Source: Bacteroidales bacterium UBA1715 (lineage in GTDB: Bacteria; Bacteroidota; Bacteroidia; Bacteroidales; UBA1715). From it: 64,000 nucleotides of DNA. Of this stretch, positions 7,857 to 15,658 are shown in pieces; position 1 is the stretch's first letter; each line of letters starts with the position of its first letter. The DNA is taken from NCBI GenBank assembly GCA_002317135.1, contig DCIX01000016.1, forward strand, positions 1-64,000, in the 5' to 3' direction. The notes under the pieces are model-generated. The model searched no databases, was not told the DNA's origin, and was given only the letters and a program-made list of their open reading frames with translations. The translations under genes and the position numbers were made by a program.

Positions 7857-8837
7857 TTTTTTATTGTAAAAGTATTGGTCAATAAATTTCATTTTATTTA
7901 GCTTAGACAATCCATTATGAACTCGGATTTTGGTTTTTAGATCCGTAAATAGAGCTTCTATTCCGTTGTTCGTATTGGGTAAGGTTGTATCAGGATAATC
8001 GTAAAATGTCCACAATAAAGCCATATTTCGTTTTATGCTTAAATAGGCACTACGTAAGCGTTGATGCATAAAACGAGTTTTTCCTGTTTTGGGTTCAACA
8101 CTCCTTTCTTTTAAGAAGTCTTTCCATCGCAAGTACCACTCTTCAAACATTCCTACGAACGACTCTTTATCCGTATGACAAAGTTGTAATGCTATATGTA
8201 GAAGTTCCTTTGATGCTTGTAGTTCAGGCTTACTTGTAAGATAAAATTTCACTGTCTTTACTTGATGAAACTGACAATACTGAACCTTGTACTTGGATAG
8301 TGCCGTAGCGAGACCAATCCATCACAAACGAGTCCTAATATGTTAAAACCATTATTTTCGAGCCATTCTACGCCTTCTATGTAATCAGCGACAGTTTCTT
8401 TCTTGGACAGGAACTTTCTCCATAAGATTTTATTCCTATGCGCATCTTTAAACACCAAGACACCGAATCTGTGTCCCCAATACGTGGCGTCCATCAAGAC
8501 AACCACATCTTTCTCTTTTGAAACCAAACGCTTGTGGTGTATTGTTTTAAAACGACGTTGGATTGTACTTATTGATATCTGATGGGATTCTGAAAGTTGT
8601 TTTAACGTTTGTTTTCCCTTTGTGTATTCTTCATATAGGAGTTCATTTGATATTTGCTCTGTCCTTGTGAAGAATCGGCTACAATCCTTACAAAACCAAC
8701 GTTGTAATCCTCTTTGAACACCTTTCTTGATTACATTTTGCCCCTTACAATAAAAGCAGATTTTTACTCATTTTCTTAAAAATACTGTAAATATATAAAA
8801 TTCAATTTATTAGAAGGTTTTCTTTTTTGACCATTAG
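7835..8837 (-). mobile_element. Degenerate insertion sequence with 15-bp terminal inverted repeats
   Basis: About 1.0 kb bounded by perfect inverted repeats TAATGGTCAAAAAAG (7836-7850) and CTTTTTTGACCATTA (8822-8836). It encloses one transposase reading frame on the minus strand, now broken. The transposase has a zinc-ribbon N-terminus and a MULE/IS256-superfamily-like core, most like the IS1249 type. Clear target-site duplications were not found. The element separates the protease/sigma island from the GC-richer AbiE region and is probably immobile unless helped in trans. Confidence 0.8.
7854..8771 (-). pseudogene. Transposase (IS1249/IS256-like), two frameshifts
   Basis: A DDE-type transposase, originally about 305 aa. 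It starts at the ATG at 8771 but stops after eight codons. A one-base shift in the A-run near 8763-8766 restores a zinc ribbon (CFYCKG ... RWFCKDC) and a helix-turn-helix-like segment. The core then reads VVVLMDATYWGHRFGVLVF and LGLVCDGL. A second one-base deletion near 8310-8316 shifts the frame; correcting it gives LATALSKYKVQYCQFHQVK, the conserved CQFHQ region, then runs into the C-terminal third, with NNGIEALFTDLKTK supplying the last acidic residue. Two independent shifts make it a pseudogene rather than a programmed-frameshift gene. Confidence 0.85.
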
Positions 8838-9030
8838 ACCTTGAGTTATTACCTATCGTCCGACTCTTAGCAAGATTACATTCTGAGAAGTGTTATTGCC
8901 AAAAGTCAGGCATTTTTGTGTCGCAAAATAGAAGTTATTCAAGAATATCCGGCAATATTTGCACAAAAAAGGATATTTTTCTTCTTTTTCTATGCAAAAA
9001 TTGGTAATTTTACACGCAAAACGTGGAAAC

Positions 9031-9660
9031 ATGCAGAAGAATCCATTACTTCAGTTCGCAGGCATACCCGTTTCGGGTTCCGACATCAAGACTTGTTATC
9101 CTCATCTTGCTTCTCCTGAGAAGAAACTCTGTACATTGGAGCAAAGCGGAGAGATAATTCGGCTGAAACGCAACCTGTATATAATAAATAAGGAGTTGAC
9201 AGGCAGAATGACTGATGCACGCCTTTGTGCTAATCATCTTTACGGTCCGTCATACGTCTCCTTGCAATGGGCTTTGCGTTTCTATGGCATAATTCCCGAG
9301 CAAGTCTTTACTATGACATGTGTTACGACCAAGCGTAGCCGGACATTCAATACTCCTATAGGAGTTTTTAGCTATACTCAAGTTCCTCCTTCCTACTTCC
9401 CGATAGGCGTGAGTAGTATTGAGGAAAACGCTGTTTGCTTTCTGATGGCAAGCCGAGAAAAAGCATTGTGCGACACCATTCTATATGATAATTTTGTGCC
9501 ACACAAATCCATCAAATCTCTTCTCACATACCTTGAAGAAGACATGCGACTTGACATGGACATCTTGTCTGAGTTAAACACAGATATCATTGAGGAGTGT
9601 GCAAACGCTGGTCGCAAGACACAGATACTTAACAACCTGATTAAAATCATTAAGCAATGA
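9031..9660 (+). CDS. AbiEi-family antitoxin / transcriptional regulator (type IV TA)
   Basis: The antitoxin of an AbiE type IV toxin-antitoxin system. It does not bind the toxin but opposes its effect, and usually represses the operon through an N-terminal winged helix. The start at 9031 (MQKNPLLQFAGIPVSGSDI) is preferred over upstream in-frame ATGs such as 8959, because homology-like sequence begins here with the wHTH (residues about 10-55, ending GEIIRLKRNLYII). The C-terminal domain has the family hallmarks YVSLQWALRFYGIIPE and a conserved EKALCDTI segment (about 155-165). It overlaps the toxin gene by 4 bases (ATGA), indicating coupling. GC content is clearly above the neighbouring island, which suggests recent transfer. 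Confidence 0.85.
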   Translation: MQKNPLLQFAGIPVSGSDIKTCYPHLASPEKKLCTLEQSGEIIRLKRNLYIINKELTGRMTDARLCANHLYGPSYVSLQWALRFYGIIPEQVFTMTCVTTKRSRTFNTPIGVFSYTQVPPSYFPIGVSSIEENAVCFLMASREKALCDTILYDNFVPHKSIKSLLTYLEEDMRLDMDILSELNTDIIEECANAGRKTQILNNLIKIIKQ

Positions 9661-10484
9661 CAACATACGAATCAATGCTCTCCGCCTACCGAGATGCAAA
9701 CGGGACAGCAACACCTAATGCCGAGCAGGAGGTCTGCCAGATGATTACTCTCGCTGGGCTTCGCCGAGGCGGTTTCTTTGACCATGCCGCCTTCTATGGT
9801 GGAACATGCCTGCGTATTTTCCACGGTCTTCCTCGTTTTTCGGAAGATATGGATTTCTCTCTGACGACAAAACGCGATGACATTCATCTGGAGAACTATT
9901 TCGATGCCATACGCGAAGAATTTCGCATAGCAGGTTTCGAAGTAGAGATTACTAAAAAGGAAAAGAAATTTTTCGGACGCGTGGAATCGGCTTTTCTTAA
10001 GGAGAATACCGAAGCCTACGACATTAAGTTCCAGACACGCAAGATAGTCAAGGTAAAGATAGAGTTGGACACGAATCCTCCTTTGTTGTTCCAGACAGAG
10101 CAGAAACTTCTTATGCGTCCTCATTCTTTCATGACACGATGTTTCACCCTACCCGACCTTTATGCAGGCAAGATGCACGCACTCGTTTATCGTGCCTGGC
10201 AGCGTCGTATCAAGGGGCGCGATTGGTATGACTTTGAGTGGTATGTCCGCAATGGTATTGCACTCAACTTCAATCACCTGCAAGCAAGAATAAAGGAATT
10301 CAGCAGTGAGGATGTCGACCGCAAACAATTCATGGAACAACTTCGCCATAAACTCGCAACCTCAGACATAGAAAACGTGAAGCAGGACGTGCTGCCCTAT
10401 ATAAGCATGCACCAACAATCGGATCTTGATATTTGGTCGAACGACTACTTCCTGCAGTTGGCTGATTTGATAAAATTTGAATAA
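9657..10484 (+). CDS. AbiEii nucleotidyltransferase toxin
   Basis: The toxin of the AbiE pair, a DNA-polymerase-beta-like nucleotidyltransferase linked to phage abortive infection and bacteriostasis. All four family motifs are visible: motif I GGTCLR (residues 48-53), motif II SEDMDFSL (62-69) with the catalytic acidic pair, motif III around VKVKIELD (about 138-145), and motif IV KGRDWYD (186-192). The 275-aa length is normal for the family, so the enzyme looks intact. It is coupled to the upstream antitoxin gene by a 4-base overlap. It sits just beyond a degraded IS in a GC-richer block. Confidence 0.9.
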   Translation: MTTYESMLSAYRDANGTATPNAEQEVCQMITLAGLRRGGFFDHAAFYGGTCLRIFHGLPRFSEDMDFSLTTKRDDIHLENYFDAIREEFRIAGFEVEITKKEKKFFGRVESAFLKENTEAYDIKFQTRKIVKVKIELDTNPPLLFQTEQKLLMRPHSFMTRCFTLPDLYAGKMHALVYRAWQRRIKGRDWYDFEWYVRNGIALNFNHLQARIKEFSSEDVDRKQFMEQLRHKLATSDIENVKQDVLPYISMHQQSDLDIWSNDYFLQLADLIKFE

Positions 10485-10490
10485 ACAAAT

Positions 10491-10577
10491 ATGAGAGAAA
10501 AAAAAAAGACAGATGCCCACCGAATGAGCTCTTGCGGTGCTGGACAATGCTCCATACTTGACCTTCAGCATAGCTGA
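10491..10577 (+). CDS. Candidate 28-aa Cys-containing peptide
   Basis: A short frame starts 7 bases after the AbiEii stop. It is basic at the N-terminus (MREKKKTDAHR) followed by SSCGAGQCSILDLQHS. The CGAGQC pattern could bind metal or form a disulfide. No family was recognised and no strong ribosome-binding site is seen. It might equally be the worn 3' end of a lost gene between AbiEii and the PhzF gene. Confidence 0.25.
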   Translation: MREKKKTDAHRMSSCGAGQCSILDLQHS

Positions 10578-10643
10578 TAAAGAGGAATACTCAAAAAAAA
10601 GAAGGTTATACTCAAACAAAACAGGAAATACAATAACACCAAA

Positions 10644-11432
10644 ATGATAAAACAATACATAGTAGATGCATTCACAGACAAGGTATTCCAAGGTAATCCT
10701 GCAGCTGTCTGTGTTCTTGATAAGTGGCCTGAGGAGCAACTTATGATGAACATAGCTGCAGAAAACAACCTTTCGGAAACAGCATTCATAGTAAAGGAAG
10801 AGGAAAACTATAGACTCAGGTGGTTCACTCCTACCTGTGAAGTTGGTTTATGCGGTCATGCTACTCTCGCGTCAGGATTCGTGGTGCTCAATTATTACGA
10901 GGCGGGTACGACAAGCGTTACTTTCAATACCCAAGGAGGTATATTGACAGTAACCAGGAAGTGCAATATGTATGAGATGCTTTTCCCAAATGTTGCTCTT
11001 GAAAGAGTAAAAGTGACAGAGGACATGCTTGAAGCCCTCGGAACGGTTCCAGTTGAAATTCTGATGGGAAAAGACCTTGACCTTATCTGCGTTCTGCAAG
11101 ATAAAGAACAAGTAAAAGACTTTGTGCCTTATGCTGCTACGCTGAAGAAGCTGCCAGGCAGAATGGTTCACATCACAGCACTAGGAACGAATGGCTACGA
11201 CTGCGTGTCAAGATGCTTCGGTCCGAAGATAGGCATACTGGAAGATCCTGTCTGCGGAAGTGCACACTGTCAGATAGTACCTTACTGGGCAAAAAGACTT
11301 GGTAAAAACGTCATAAATGCTTGGGAAGCTTCACATCGTGGAGGAGAATTACAGGGAGAAGTTATTGACGACAAGCACTTATACCTAAGAGGTAAAGCAG
11401 TATTGTTTTCGCAATCCGACATTAATCTGTAA
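10644..11432 (+). CDS. PhzF family isomerase/epimerase
   Basis: A 262-aa member of the PhzF/YddE family, which has the diaminopimelate-epimerase fold of two mirrored halves. Family hallmarks are NPAAVCVL (18-25), the catalytic glutamate in LSETAF at E45 (the same position as in PhzF), the EVGLCGHAT loop (about 68-76), and the second-half loop EDPVCGSAHC (about 203-212). No phenazine genes are nearby, so this is one of the many stand-alone PhzF-like proteins of unknown substrate. The length is slightly short but both halves are present. It belongs to the GC-richer region. Confidence 0.88.
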   Translation: MIKQYIVDAFTDKVFQGNPAAVCVLDKWPEEQLMMNIAAENNLSETAFIVKEEENYRLRWFTPTCEVGLCGHATLASGFVVLNYYEAGTTSVTFNTQGGILTVTRKCNMYEMLFPNVALERVKVTEDMLEALGTVPVEILMGKDLDLICVLQDKEQVKDFVPYAATLKKLPGRMVHITALGTNGYDCVSRCFGPKIGILEDPVCGSAHCQIVPYWAKRLGKNVINAWEASHRGGELQGEVIDDKHLYLRGKAVLFSQSDINL

Positions 11433-11542
11433 GAATCCAATAATCAGAAATCCTACAAAAATCATATATAAAAAAATGAAAAGTTTACTCATAAAAGATA
11501 CAACACTTATACACAATTTTGCAATTTCATAAATTATAACCT

Positions 11543-11755
11543 ATGGATTCAATATTAGTAAATGATATATTCGAACTATTTCCATTTGTCGATGAAGAAA
11601 CAAATGAAGTAATGTATGAAGTACTTGATGCTGACAAAGCAATTGAAGAGTTCGGAATTCTTAGTAAATCATTGGTAGATATGTATTACAATGTGAATAC
11701 TAATCAATATGACGAAGACGGATTAGAAAAGGAAATCTACAAAATAATGAAATAA
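11543..11755 (+). CDS. Small acidic hypothetical protein, 70 aa
   Basis: A 70-aa very acidic protein (MDSILVNDIFELFPFVDEETNEV...), with no signal peptide, cysteines or recognised domain. It is AT-rich compared with its neighbours. Its stop codon overlaps the next small ORF by one base (TAATG at 11753-11757), so the two are probably translated together. It is the first member of a run of small genes leading to an MFS transporter. Confidence 0.5.
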   Translation: MDSILVNDIFELFPFVDEETNEVMYEVLDADKAIEEFGILSKSLVDMYYNVNTNQYDEDGLEKEIYKIMK

Positions 11756-11871
11756 TGGAAAAATCACTTTTGATAAAGGACCGCAAGGAGGTAGATAAGG
11801 CAATGAAGCAGCTCAAGGAGGAAGGTGCGATCGTTTCGCCTGTACGTTGCAAGTGGGCACCTGCAGAGTAA
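11755..11871 (+). CDS. Small hypothetical protein, 38 aa, coupled to yecH-like gene
   Basis: A 38-codon frame that starts on the last base of the preceding stop codon (TAATG) and ends 4 bases before the YecH-like gene. It reads MEKSLLIKDRKEVDKAMKQL and ends SPVRCKWAPAE, a charged helix with one cysteine. The tight spacing on both sides and the higher GC content argue that it is translated. Function unknown. Confidence 0.45.
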   Translation: MEKSLLIKDRKEVDKAMKQLKEEGAIVSPVRCKWAPAE

Positions 11872-11875
11872 GATT

Positions 11876-12109
11876 ATGACACACGGACATGAAGTATTAG
11901 AGATGATGTTTGGCAATAGCTACTCATCTCGCGAAGATTTGGTAAATGCCATCATCAATAAGTTTGGTGCAGACGAACGTTTCTACACCTGTAGTGCAGA
12001 GAACATGACGGCTGCTGAGCTTGTGGCTTTCCTTGAGGCAAAGGGCAAGTTCATGCCAGCTGGAGGCGACGGCTTTACGGCCGACAAATCAAAGATGTGC
12101 AATCACTAA
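11876..12109 (+). CDS. YecH-family metal-binding protein (DUF2492)
   Basis: A 77-aa protein matching the YecH family. The start THGHEVLEMM, the middle RFYTCSAENMTAAELVAFLEAKGKF and the end KSKMCNH are the conserved parts, with paired His/Cys residues that could bind metal. An upstream in-frame start at 11825 is rejected because the family begins at the HGHEV motif and the earlier part overlaps the coupled 38-aa ORF. It sits in a row of small Cys-rich proteins (DUF6485, YgbA and an unnamed one). The family's biochemical role is not established; the company suggests metal or redox-stress handling. Confidence 0.82.
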   Translation: MTHGHEVLEMMFGNSYSSREDLVNAIINKFGADERFYTCSAENMTAAELVAFLEAKGKFMPAGGDGFTADKSKMCNH

Positions 12110-12120
12110 AGGCATTGAAT

Positions 12121-12288
12121 ATGAACGAAAACTTGAGACCTGTTTGTCCGCATAATCCGGACTTCGAGTGTACTTGTCCCAAAGAGTGTCCACGTCACGG
12201 CAAATGCTGTGGGTGTGTGGCTCATCATCGTGAACATGGCAAACTACCACATTGTTTACGAACTCCAAAGAACGAAGGTAAAGCATGA
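12121..12288 (+). CDS. DUF6485-like cysteine-rich protein
   Basis: A 55-aa protein with seven cysteines and several histidines: CPHNPDFECTCPKECPRHGK, then CCGCVAHHREHGKLPHCLR. The pattern of a Cys/His-rich core ending HREHGKLPHC matches small DUF6485-type proteins as I remember them. It is probably zinc- or iron-binding. The start at 12121 is preferred over 12097 because the motif begins right after it and the earlier start would overlap yecH. Its end overlaps the ygbA start by 4 bases (ATGA), so translation is coupled. Confidence 0.72.
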   Translation: MNENLRPVCPHNPDFECTCPKECPRHGKCCGCVAHHREHGKLPHCLRTPKNEGKA

Positions 12289-12584
12289 CACGGATAGAGG
12301 AAGAAAAGAAAACTGTCAGTCAGATGGTAGAAATTTACTGCCATAGGAAGAAGCACGTAAGCAAAGTCCTTTGCGAAGAGTGCTCCGCCCTACTCGACTA
12401 CGCCTACCAGCGTCTGGATCATTGTAAGTTTGGCGAGAAGAAACCAACTTGCAAGAAATGTCCTATCCATTGCTATAAGCCGGACATGAAGGAGCGGATG
12501 CGTCAAGCCATGCGCTATGCAGGTCCTCGCATGATGTGGTATCATCCTATTGCAGCCATCAAACATTTAATCAGAGAATTATAA
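12285..12584 (+). CDS. ygbA: YgbA-like nitrous oxide-stimulated promoter family protein
   Basis: A 99-aa protein of the YgbA_NO family. Conserved features are the N-terminal IYCHRKKH, then LCEECSALLDYAYQRLDHC, CKKCPIHCYKP and MRYAGPRMMWYHPIAAIKH. The Cys pairs look like a metal or Fe-S ligand set. In enterobacteria ygbA is controlled by the nitric-oxide regulator NsrR and supports growth under nitrosative stress. This gives the best functional clue for the whole small-protein run here. It is coupled to the preceding gene and followed after 4 bases by another Cys-containing small gene. Confidence 0.85.
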   Translation: MTRIEEEKKTVSQMVEIYCHRKKHVSKVLCEECSALLDYAYQRLDHCKFGEKKPTCKKCPIHCYKPDMKERMRQAMRYAGPRMMWYHPIAAIKHLIREL

Positions 12585-12588
12585 AAAA

Positions 12589-12786
12589 ATGACTCCTCCA
12601 AGTATCGAGACATCAACAAAAGAAGAGCGAATGAACTACGTTCGCGATGAATGGGAATGCATACACAACTGCGAGCTTTGTGGAAAATGCCACATACTCA
12701 AAGGGCGTGATGCAGAGGAATTGTATATAGACTACATCGAATGGAAACGGTCATATATTGATATTACATTGGAGATTAGAAAATGA
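12589..12786 (+). CDS. Small CxxC protein, 65 aa
   Basis: No named family was recognised. The 65-aa protein has the motif CIHNCELCGKCHILKG (five cysteines or histidines suitable for metal binding), then an acidic helix DAEELYIDYIEWKRSYIDITLEIRK. It lies 4 bases after ygbA and overlaps the MFS transporter start by 4 bases (ATGA). It looks like part of a coupled operon and may work with YgbA and YecH. Confidence 0.65.
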   Translation: MTPPSIETSTKEERMNYVRDEWECIHNCELCGKCHILKGRDAEELYIDYIEWKRSYIDITLEIRK

Positions 12787-13976
12787 ACACAACAATCATA
12801 AAACCTCATGAAGGTATTCCTTCAACACTAATGTGGATGTTAGCCATAATGGCTGGCATATCGGTGGCAAATCTATACTACTGCCAACCGTTACTAAACA
12901 TGATACGACAAGATATGCAACTTACAGAGTTTCAAGTAAATCTGATGCCTGTATGCACCCAAGTCGGTTATGCTTTCGGTCTACTCTTTATTATACCCAT
13001 GGGCGATTTATACAACCGAAGAAAAACCATGCTAATATGTGCAACAGTACTTACCTGTTCTCTCCTTTGTATTAGCCTATCCAACAATATTTGGCTGCTA
13101 CTCGGAGCATCATTTGTCACAGGGTTCTTTTCTGTCATACCACAAATGTTTATGCCTTTTGCATCACTTTATTCCCGACCAGAAGAAAAAGAACATAAAG
13201 TCGGGATGATACTTTCTGGACTACTCATTGGTATTCTCGGTTCGCGCGTAGCAAGCGGTTACATTGGACATATATTGGGCTGGAGAACGATGTATAGTAT
13301 AGCAGCTGTTGCAATACTAATAATGGCACGATTAGTCTATTCTCGTTTCCCCGAAGTCGCTCCAACATACACAGGACGATTCAAAGAATTATTAAAAAGC
13401 GTACGTACCCTTGCAATCCAATATCCCCAATCCCTACTCTACTCAATTCGTTCCGCTTTTGCCTTTGGCTCTTTCCTCGGTCTTTGGGGATGCTTAGCCT
13501 TCCGCATGAAAGAAGCTCCTTTTTTTGTCGGCAGTGACATTGTTGGAATGCTCGGCATTTGTGGAATAGCTGGAGCATTAACTGCATCAAATGTAGGGAA
13601 ATATGTACCACGTTTTGGCATTGAACGTATTAATGCAGCAGGAATTCTATTGCAAATAATTGCATGGACTATCCTCGGTATATACCACAACACATACATC
13701 GGTATAATATTGAGTATCATACTTATAGACATTGGAATGCAATGTATACAATTAAGCAACCAAAGTGCGACAATGAAACTCTGTCCAGAAGCCTCTTCAC
13801 GTATGAACACCATTTATATGGTGACGTATTTCATAGGCGGATCATTGGGCACATTTCTTGCCGGTACACTTTGGAGTTTCTATGGTTGGATGGGAACAGT
13901 CTCATCAGGATTCCTCATGCTCTTCTGTTCTATTCTATCTATATTCGTTATAAATAGGATTATTCAGAAAAAATAG
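12783..13976 (+). CDS. MFS transporter
   Basis: A 397-aa inner-membrane transporter of the major facilitator superfamily with about 12 hydrophobic helices. The loop between helices 2 and 3 carries the signature GDLYNRRKTML (from about residue 73), equivalent to GxLaDrxGrr. It resembles the YajR/AraJ-like drug or sugar-efflux branch (MFS_1). It is translationally coupled to the CxxC small protein. The transported substrate cannot be told; the context hints at export of a toxic or stress-related compound. It ends 4 bases before the convergent DUF2130 gene. Confidence 0.88.
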   Translation: MNTTIIKPHEGIPSTLMWMLAIMAGISVANLYYCQPLLNMIRQDMQLTEFQVNLMPVCTQVGYAFGLLFIIPMGDLYNRRKTMLICATVLTCSLLCISLSNNIWLLLGASFVTGFFSVIPQMFMPFASLYSRPEEKEHKVGMILSGLLIGILGSRVASGYIGHILGWRTMYSIAAVAILIMARLVYSRFPEVAPTYTGRFKELLKSVRTLAIQYPQSLLYSIRSAFAFGSFLGLWGCLAFRMKEAPFFVGSDIVGMLGICGIAGALTASNVGKYVPRFGIERINAAGILLQIIAWTILGIYHNTYIGIILSIILIDIGMQCIQLSNQSATMKLCPEASSRMNTIYMVTYFIGGSLGTFLAGTLWSFYGWMGTVSSGFLMLFCSILSIFVINRIIQKK

Positions 13977-13980
13977 CAAT

Positions 13981-15372
13981 TTATTCTAAAATTCCGCCAT
14001 TCTTTCGTGCATCTTCAAACTTTGCAGCCATTGTAGGATTATCACGAGTAAGCTTTTTAATTGTAAGAGCTTCCGCCTTATCATTCGCCAAACGAAGATT
14101 ATTCTCACTTCCTATAAGTGCTTCTTTTATCTTTTGAAGATGTTGGATAGATTTATCAATCTCATCAATTGCACTCTTAAACTTTTCACTAGCAAGACGA
14201 TAATTTCTACCAAACTTATCCTGAAAATCAAGCAATTGAGCCTCAAAATTAGTAACATCAACAGATTGACTCTGTGCAATAGCCAACTGTTTTTTATATT
14301 CCAAGCTCTTTTTAGAAGCTTGTACCAATAAATTTATAAAAGGCACAAAGAATTGCGGACGAATCACGTACATTTTAGGATACAAATGGCTTTTGTTTAC
14401 AATTCCATTATTGTACAAGTCGTTATCAGCTTCCAAAAGACTTACAAGAACTGCAAACTCACATCCTTTTTTCTTACGATCTTCATCCAATTTCTTTAGA
14501 AAATCATCATTCTTGTGTTTAGTAGCAGTTGTATCCATTTCGTTTTTCATTTCAAACATTATGGAAATATACTCAACCTCATCTTCAAAATCACGGAATA
14601 TAAAATCACCCTTGGTTCCATCTGCAGCATCGTTATCTTTTTCAAAATACGCGTTTGGCATCATTGGACGAATATATTGTTCAAACTCTATACTGCAGTG
14701 TTGTTCCAATGTTTCGCCAACCATTTTAGTTGACATTTTCGTTTTCAAATCCTTGTAATAGTCAACCAATTCCTGCTTCATGCGAAGTTCTTCTTCATGA
14801 CGTTTTTTTAATTCATCCTCATGAATTTTCGCCTCACTTTTTCCCAATTCAACAGCATTACGCAATTGAAGTATTTCTGTGTCTTTTGCCTGGACTGCCT
14901 GTTGTGCTTTATTACGTTCTTCCATAATAGCCAATTGTACTTGGTTATTATTTTGTGAAATAGTAGCATTCAATTGATCTATCTCACGATTTTTCTCAGC
15001 AATAGCAACAGCTAATTCATTTTTCTTTTGGGTTTCGATAGATTGTAACTGCATTTTCAGTCTCTCAATCTCTGTAGCCAATGCACTTTTTAATTGAGTT
15101 GATTCGCTTTCCTTCTCTTTTTTCAAACGTTCTATTTCTGCATTTTTTGTCGTTATTTCCATTTCCTTTTGCGACAATCTATTTTGAAATGCTTGTTCTG
15201 CCTTAGCTGACATCAATTCTTGTTCAGCCTTTTTGCGTTCATCTAATTCAAAAATTCTACGACTAAGTTCTGCCTCAAATTCCGCATTTTTAACTTGGTT
15301 CACGATAGAAGCATAGTCAGCTTCATCTACTTGGAATACGTTTCCACAGTTTGGACATTTTAATTCTTTCAT
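13981..15372 (-). CDS. DUF2130 domain-containing protein
   Basis: A 463-aa soluble protein. It begins with a short CPNCGNVF zinc-ribbon-like segment (residues 5-12), followed by a very long Glu/Lys/Gln-rich coiled coil (about 30-215). The DUF2130 domain follows at about 220-380, with HCSIEFEQYIRPMMPNAYFE, GDFIFRDF and ISIMFEMKNEMDTT. This domain has a restriction-endonuclease-like pattern (acidic residues plus ExK in FEMKNE), so a nuclease-fold role is possible but unproven. The gene is monocistronic, convergent with the MFS gene and divergent from the pseudouridine synthase. Confidence 0.88.
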   Translation of the reverse strand: MKELKCPNCGNVFQVDEADYASIVNQVKNAEFEAELSRRIFELDERKKAEQELMSAKAEQAFQNRLSQKEMEITTKNAEIERLKKEKESESTQLKSALATEIERLKMQLQSIETQKKNELAVAIAEKNREIDQLNATISQNNNQVQLAIMEERNKAQQAVQAKDTEILQLRNAVELGKSEAKIHEDELKKRHEEELRMKQELVDYYKDLKTKMSTKMVGETLEQHCSIEFEQYIRPMMPNAYFEKDNDAADGTKGDFIFRDFEDEVEYISIMFEMKNEMDTTATKHKNDDFLKKLDEDRKKKGCEFAVLVSLLEADNDLYNNGIVNKSHLYPKMYVIRPQFFVPFINLLVQASKKSLEYKKQLAIAQSQSVDVTNFEAQLLDFQDKFGRNYRLASEKFKSAIDEIDKSIQHLQKIKEALIGSENNLRLANDKAEALTIKKLTRDNPTMAAKFEDARKNGGILE

Positions 15373-15415
15373 ACTATAATAATTATGTACTGTTTTTTCT
15401 ACCTAAATTTGTTTA

Positions 15416-15446
15416 TAAATATACGACTTTTTCCATTGTCATGCAA
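15416..15446 (-). promoter_or_regulatory. Probable promoter of the DUF2130 gene
   Basis: On the minus strand TTG (complement of 15444-15446) is followed after 20 bases by TATATTTA (complement of 15416-15423), one mismatch from TAnnTTTG. It lies about 45 bases upstream of the start codon. Confidence 0.4.
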
Positions 15447-15628
15447 CAATGAAACTGTTCACAACAAAACTATCTTTCATTTAAAACAATTTATCCTTTT
15501 TTAATATTATACCCTCATTCATGTTATCTGTCAAGCATACGACAATACAAAAACAACAATTCAAATAATAAATATGTATATATTTCACCGAAAAACCTAT
15601 CACATCGCTCAACTCTTAATTTATTTTC

Positions 15629-15636
15629 TATCTTTG
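15629..15636 (+). promoter_or_regulatory. -7 box of the rluB-era promoter
   Basis: TATCTTTG fits TAnnTTTG exactly and lies 23 bases before the rluB start, followed by GCACG as a likely start region. No clear TTG is seen at the -33 position. Confidence 0.45.
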
Positions 15637-15658
15637 CACGCTTAATTTTAGTTCGGTT

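Noticed and set aside
7854..8771. Programmed frameshift transposase
   Set aside because: Two separate shifts are needed, the first within eight codons of the start, and no slippery heptamer with a downstream structure was evident; decay is simpler.
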